From: an uncultured Collinsella sp.
GTDB lineage: Bacteria; Actinomycetota; Coriobacteriia; Coriobacteriales; Coriobacteriaceae
Assembly (NCBI GenBank): GCA_900552345.1
Contig: URZN01000044.1
Coordinates: 1-8,036 of the forward strand
Length of the DNA: 8,036 nucleotides
Direction of reading: 5' to 3'
The notes under the pieces were generated by a model, which worked only from the letters and a program-made list of their open reading frames with translations, had not been told where the DNA came from and searched no databases. Each line of letters starts with the position of its first letter. Position 1 is the first letter of the stretch. Shown piece by piece: positions 4,707 to 8,036 of the stretch. The position numbers were made by a program, and so were the translations under genes.

Positions 4707-5660
4707 CTAGCCGTGGAAGCGGGCTATGGGCGCAAGCGGCTGCTCGCGAAAGACGCGCTCGACGGCGGCGCGGTATTCGTCGACCTTTTTGGTCTTACGT
4801 ACGAGCTTGTGAACGATAGTGGGGTCGGCGAAAGCGCACTTGGCGTAGAACCACCACTCCTTCATGCGAAAGACCGCGTTACCGCCAATCTCTTCTGCAT
4901 AGGCAGCAAACAGCGTGTCATGGAAACGCTGCAGCTCGGCTGCCGTGGCAGCAGGACCGCCGTTGACCATGCGAGCCAGAGCGGGGTTCGCGAGCAGGCC
5001 GCGCCCCAGCATTACATGACGTGTGCCGGGATAGGCCTCCACCAGCGCATCCATGTCCTCAAGATCAAAAATATCGCCGTTGTATGCCACCGGAAACGGC
5101 GCGCGCTCCAGCGTCTCGCCATAAAACTCCTTGCGCGGCGAGCCCGTATAGCGGTCCTTTTGCACGCGCGGGTGCACGATCAGCTCTGCCAACGGTATGC
5201 GGCAATACAGATCGAGCACGCGCTCGTATTCGTCGTCACTCTCCAGCCCCAGCCTGGTCTTGACCGATACCGGCAACGGCGAGCGTTCGCACACGTCGCT
5301 CAAGAACACCTCAAGTTCGTCGAGATTACGCAAGAAACCCGAGCCCTTGCCCTTGGCGACAACCGTCCCCGAGGGGCAACCCAAGTTGAGATTGACCTCG
5401 CGATAGCCCATGTCGGCGAGCACCTGTGCCGCCCACACAAACTCGTCCGCGTTCTTGGACATCAGCTGAGGCACTACGTTAAGCCCCTGGTTATTGGCAG
5501 GATCGATCTCCTTAAACGCCTTGCCGCCAAAGCGGTTGCCCACCCGCGGCGGCGGCAAAAACGGCGTGTAATAGCAATCGAGTGCGCCGAAGCACTCCGC
5601 ATGCACGCGACGGAACACATGCCCGGTAATCGCCTCCATAGGGGCAAGCGAAAGAATCAT
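4707..5660 (-). CDS. dus: tRNA-dihydrouridine synthase (Dus family)
   Basis: This 317-residue FMN enzyme reduces specific uridines in tRNA to dihydrouridine using NAD(P)H. A TIM barrel spans about 1-235, with a smaller helical domain after it. Visible family motifs are LAPMEAIT (5-12, FMN site), NLNLGCPSG (90-98) with catalytic-acid C95, VKTRLG (133-138) with the FMN-binding K134, VHPR (162-165, where many members have HGR), NGDI (194-197), and LGRGLLANP (218-226) binding the FMN phosphate. Length is normal. ATG 5660 starts directly at the first barrel strand; the upstream GAGAAGAG is a weak ribosome-binding site. The DusA/B/C subclass, and hence the uridine modified, cannot be fixed by eye. 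It converges with the RHH gene and is divergent from the membrane protein gene. Confidence 0.92.
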   Translation of the reverse strand: MILSLAPMEAITGHVFRRVHAECFGALDCYYTPFLPPPRVGNRFGGKAFKEIDPANNQGLNVVPQLMSKNADEFVWAAQVLADMGYREVNLNLGCPSGTVVAKGKGSGFLRNLDELEVFLSDVCERSPLPVSVKTRLGLESDDEYERVLDLYCRIPLAELIVHPRVQKDRYTGSPRKEFYGETLERAPFPVAYNGDIFDLEDMDALVEAYPGTRHVMLGRGLLANPALARMVNGGPAATAAELQRFHDTLFAAYAEEIGGNAVFRMKEWWFYAKCAFADPTIVHKLVRKTKKVDEYRAAVERVFREQPLAPIARFHG

Positions 5661-5683
5661 CTACTCTTCTCTCATATCAACGG

Positions 5684-5714
5684 ATGTGACAAAGGAACCG
5701 CCCCCTTGTTACAT
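5684..5714. repeat. Degenerate TGTGAC hairpin repeat upstream of dus
   Basis: ATGTGACAAAGG (5684-5695) can pair with CCTTGTTACAT (5704-5714) with one G-T pair and one bulged A. It closely resembles the element at 7317-7348, with substitutions in the centre and right arm. It lies 24 bases upstream of the dus start codon, so it may fall in the dus leader. Confidence 0.6.
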
Positions 5715-5833
5715 GCATTATGCCTTGTGCTCCAGATGATTCACAAGGCAGAGGCAGCAGCTTGACGATAATCACCCTTCCATCCGGCGCCTCATGCAAC
5801 GAAGGTGAATGGCGCCCACGATCAAACGATCAC

Positions 5834-5849
5834 CAACAGCATGCTGTTG
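5834..5849. promoter_or_regulatory. 16-base perfect palindrome upstream of the membrane-protein gene
   Basis: CAACAGCATGCTGTTG is its own reverse complement with no spacer, and CAACAG recurs at 5865-5870. It lies in the dus / membrane-protein divergent spacer, about 40 bases ahead of the likely -10 box. A palindrome with no loop cannot form a good RNA hairpin, so a dimeric repressor or activator site is the simplest reading. The spacer also has a GGCGCC pair (5785-5790 and 5810-5815). Confidence 0.4.
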
Positions 5850-5886
5850 ACCGCTATGTATGAACAACAGACATCCTCCACTCATC

Positions 5887-5892
5887 TATACT
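5887..5892 (+). promoter_or_regulatory. Likely -10 box for the membrane-protein gene
   Basis: TATACT matches five of six consensus -10 positions and would start transcription near 5899, about 43 bases before ATG 5942. No good -35 hexamer sits 16-18 bases upstream, so the promoter may need an activator or use an atypical -35. Confidence 0.35.
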
Positions 5893-5941
5893 CAAGAGCG
5901 TGTGCACATCGCCCCCGAAAAACGATAAGAGTCGAGGCCCC

Positions 5942-7075
5942 ATGCAGCAGCTCACCGAGCAAGAAAAGAAACGTATCCAGCGGTACTGCACATACCCCAA
6001 AATCGCAGCGACCGCACTCGTCATGTCGTTCGTAGCATGCCTGTTGATGTTGCCGCTCCAAATGATCAACGATATCGCGTTCCACCAAAAGGAATTCCAA
6101 CCCGCGGGCATATATACCGCTATCGCACTCACCGTAATCGAACTCGCCATCTTTTGCTATTGCGCTCTTGCGCCGCGCTTTGGAATGCAGGGCAAACAGT
6201 GGAAGGAACTGCAGAGCAGGCTTGCGGTGGCCCAGACCAACAAGGACCATTCCGCGGAGGTCGCCGGCGTGCTTGCCACGCAAGCTGCCGGCCGCCTGCT
6301 CAAGAACAGCGATAACGATCTCGTGCGCAACCTGGGCGGTGCCGCTGAGGTTGCCAGCGCCGTAGGGGCAGTCGCCACGGCGGCAGACGTGCTGGCCGAA
6401 ACCTCGAGCAATGCCGAGGCCATGGCGGCCGCATACGGCGTTGTGATTCCGAGCGCCAAGAAACAGATTATCGCACTCATCGCAGTGCCCGCCATTGTGC
6501 TGCTTGGCGTCTACATCCCGCAGTTTGTCCAGGGGAATAACGAGCTTCAGGCAAGAAAGGCTGCAGCCGCCGAGCAGCTCGCCATCGCGCAAGATGCCTT
6601 GGAGCCCGCGTGCGAACGCGTCGCGGCAGACGACCCGTACGAGTCGTATCACGACTACGGCTACCGCATTATCGGCTATCTGCGCGATAATGACCTCGGC
6701 GCTCAAGCAGCCTATGTCTACCTTTCTTTCGATGCAGATGGCATGCTCACGGACGTCGATTACGTCAGTCAGATCGACCCCGAGGCAAGCCTCGCAGACA
6801 ACCTCGCCCGCGCCGAGCAGGATATCGCGACGCTCTGCGCCCCGCTCAACGGGTTGGACATTTCCGTTGCCACACCGGGCCTCCTCACGCCATGCAGCCT
6901 GTCGGATGAATTTAAACAGACATTTTTAGCTGGCTCCCTATATGAAGAAATCAGCATCAAGACGGAGGACGAATCTATCAAGTCGTACTACACCTTTGAC
7001 ACCGAGGCCGCAGAAGAATTCGACGAATACACCCATCCGGAAATTAGGCTCATGCTCTCTGCAAAGAAGAACTAA
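5942..7075 (+). CDS. Unrecognised three-helix membrane protein with large C-terminal domain
   Basis: I do not recognise this 377-residue protein. Hydrophobic segments lie at about 21-43, 57-77 and 176-195. The positive-inside rule (KKRIQR before helix 1; RFGMQGKQWK after helix 2) puts the N-terminus and the 80-175 loop in the cytoplasm and residues about 196-377 outside. The cytoplasmic loop is strongly alanine-rich (about 105-165). The outer domain starts with an Ala/Glu/Gln-rich helix (201-222), then is acidic, with cysteines at 224, 299 and 318 that could form a disulfide. ATG 5942 is preceded by GAGG at four bases; the longer frame from 5900 adds 14 residues without a ribosome-binding site and would start at the proposed transcript start. 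Its only neighbours are divergent dus and a convergent ABC permease, so context gives no function. Codon use looks like the neighbours. Confidence 0.8.
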   Translation: MQQLTEQEKKRIQRYCTYPKIAATALVMSFVACLLMLPLQMINDIAFHQKEFQPAGIYTAIALTVIELAIFCYCALAPRFGMQGKQWKELQSRLAVAQTNKDHSAEVAGVLATQAAGRLLKNSDNDLVRNLGGAAEVASAVGAVATAADVLAETSSNAEAMAAAYGVVIPSAKKQIIALIAVPAIVLLGVYIPQFVQGNNELQARKAAAAEQLAIAQDALEPACERVAADDPYESYHDYGYRIIGYLRDNDLGAQAAYVYLSFDADGMLTDVDYVSQIDPEASLADNLARAEQDIATLCAPLNGLDISVATPGLLTPCSLSDEFKQTFLAGSLYEEISIKTEDESIKSYYTFDTEAAEEFDEYTHPEIRLMLSAKKN

Positions 7076-7117
7076 AGGCTTTCGATCTAATTGCCGCTCG
7101 CGAACATCGTCTATATC

Positions 7118-7301
7118 TCGAGGTCTAATACTTTTCCGAGAAGTGAACGACCGTTTTTGGACCCCTGAAGCATCGACATTTTCTGGCGCCAAAACCGCAG
7201 GATTTGGTTGGCAAAACCGCAGGAAATTGCATCTCAAAAGTGTCGATGCTTCGGGGGTCCATTTTCACTCGTTCACTTCTTGGAAAAGTATTAGACCTCG
7301 A
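7118..7301. mobile_element. Long inverted-repeat element (MITE-like) with 60-base imperfect arms
   Basis: TCGAGGTCTAATACTTTTCC (7118-7137) is an exact reverse complement of 7282-7301. The match resumes as AGAAGTGAACGA (7139-7150 with 7269-7280). After a mismatched patch it continues as GGACCCC, one mismatch, then GAAGCATCGACA (7159-7178), so each arm is about 60 bases. The 50-base centre carries CAAAACCGCAGGA twice (7190-7202 and 7212-7224, period 22). No ORF is present. It fills the space between two convergent genes and would form a very long hairpin in RNA from either side. A MITE or a large bulky repeat fits; no target duplication is evident. Confidence 0.6.
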
Positions 7302-7316
7302 ATTCACAAGCCGCTC

Positions 7317-7348
7317 AATGTGACAAAGGGACCGTCCCTTGTCACATT
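7317..7348. terminator. TGTGAC hairpin repeat overlapping the permease stop codon
   Basis: AATGTGACAA plus GGGA (7317-7331, one bulged A) pairs with TCCCTTGTCACATT (7335-7348) around a three-base loop. The permease stop codon (7349-7347 on the minus strand) lies at the base of the stem, so ribosomes would reach the hairpin as they terminate. There is no U-run on either side. A degenerate relative at 5684-5714 shows it is a dispersed repeat, possibly used as a 3'-end element here. Confidence 0.6.
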
Positions 7349-8036
7349 ATTCGGAGCGCAGGGCCTCCACGGGATCTTTTTTGGATGCGCTGCGGGCCGG
7401 CAGCAGGCCAGCGACAACCGTCAGCAGTACCGAAATTGCAATGAGCACCAGCGCATCCTGCACGGGCAGGCTCATCAGATTGGGCACCTGTTTGGCAGCA
7501 AGCGCCCAGGCATTAACCGGGAAGCTCACGGCCACCACGACGACAATGGCAAAGACACCGGCGATAAGCCCCTCAATAAAGGTCTCGGCATTGAATACGT
7601 TGGCCACATTGCGCTTCGATGCGCCGATTGCGCGCAGGATGCCGATCTCCTTTTTGCGCTCCAGTACGCTGATGTAGGTGATGATGCCGATCATGATGGA
7701 GCTCACCACAAGACTGATGCTCACGAATGCGATGAGTACCAAGCTGATGGTGTTCACGATGTCGGTCACCGAACCCATGATGATGCCCATGTAGTCGGTG
7801 TACGAGATTGCCTGCTCGTCGTGGCCGGCGGCTTTGACCTGCTTGTTGTACGCATCGATATGGTCGAGTACGCGCTCCTTGGCCTCAAAGTCGCGCGGGA
7901 AAATCTTGACCGAGATGGGGTCAGCCTCGTCCGCATAGCCCAGTGTGGTCAGATTGTTATCGTAGGTGAGCTTCGACGCCTTGGCATAGCTCATCATGAG
8001 CGAACTCAGGTCCTCGGCGTCCATGTTGAAATGGAT
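7347..8036 (-). CDS. FtsX/MacB-type ABC transporter permease, C-terminal part
   Basis: The last 229 residues of an ABC transporter permease are visible. The frame is open to the window edge, so the internal Met at 8024 is probably not the start. The visible part begins with about 85 residues of extracytoplasmic loop. Then comes the FtsX domain: one membrane helix, the cytoplasmic turn VLERKKEIGILRAIGASKRN (ending about 103 residues before the C-terminus), two further helices, and the family-typical ending PARSASKKDPVEALRSE. Members pair with a MacB/LolD-type ATPase and move lipids, peptides or drugs, or signal envelope stress; the substrate cannot be told here. The ATPase and the N-terminal helix should lie to the right of the window. 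The gene ends inside a hairpin repeat. Confidence 0.88.
   Translation of the reverse strand: MHFNMDAEDLSSLMMSYAKASKLTYDNNLTTLGYADEADPISVKIFPRDFEAKERVLDHIDAYNKQVKAAGHDEQAISYTDYMGIIMGSVTDIVNTISLVLIAFVSISLVVSSIMIGIITYISVLERKKEIGILRAIGASKRNVANVFNAETFIEGLIAGVFAIVVVVAVSFPVNAWALAAKQVPNLMSLPVQDALVLIAISVLLTVVAGLLPARSASKKDPVEALRSE

Noticed and set aside
4713..5765. 350-codon plus-strand open frame across dus
   Set aside because: It is antisense to a well-supported dihydrouridine synthase, has no ribosome-binding site or domain, and its composition is typical of a shadow frame.
7190..7224. Possible CRISPR-like repeats (CAAAACCGCAGGA twice)
   Set aside because: There are only two 13-base copies with a nine-base gap, inside a larger inverted repeat; no array and no cas gene.
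7319..7347. CRP/FNR-type site suggested by TGTGA...TCACA
   Set aside because: The half-sites are 18 bases apart and joined by a continuous stem, not the six-base spacing of CRP sites; the same motif recurs as a hairpin at 5684.

Overview
The window is a stretch of bacterial chromosome carrying eight protein genes, one of them cut by the right edge. The genes are separated by spacers unusually rich in palindromic repeats. The G+C-rich third codon positions, the gene content and the style of the spacer hairpins suggest a gut actinobacterium of the Coriobacteriia, with Collinsella as my best guess. That assignment is inference from overall appearance; no marker gene is present.

Left block (about 1-3460). 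Two minus-strand housekeeping-type genes come first: a MalY/PatB-type PLP C-S lyase (130-1344) and the tRNA-threonine modification enzyme TrmO (1457-2194). Divergent from trmO, on the plus strand, is a three-part regulator (2336-3163) made of an XRE helix-turn-helix, a four-cysteine zinc ribbon and a TipAS-type ligand-binding domain. A short glutaredoxin-like gene (3215-3460) follows it closely. The divergent spacer has a perfect GCAACC-AAC-GGTTGC palindrome just upstream of the regulator's likely promoter, which fits self-regulation. The glutaredoxin keeps its CPYC active site but has leucine where the fold's conserved cis-proline is expected.

Middle block (3461-4706). More than 800 bp without a gene holds several layers of repeats. 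There is a hairpin repeat of about 72 bp with a second copy at 4574, and a MITE-like element with 30-bp perfect terminal inverted repeats (3663-3892). There are also degenerate units of a GGACGTTCTT repeat and an isolated palindrome. A small ribbon-helix-helix (antitoxin-like) protein at 4296-4562 follows, with an operator-like array over its promoter and no toxin beside it.

Right block (4707-8036). A tRNA-dihydrouridine synthase (minus) is divergent from an unrecognised three-helix membrane protein (plus, 5942-7075). The latter converges on the C-terminal part of a FtsX/MacB-type ABC permease (minus). The convergent spacer is filled by a second long inverted-repeat element (7118-7301) and a TGTGAC hairpin whose degenerate relative lies upstream of dus.

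I see no CRISPR array, tRNA, rRNA, transposase or phage gene. The most notable content is the set of at least five distinct palindromic repeat families in the spacers, followed by the regulator-glutaredoxin pair and the solitary RHH gene.
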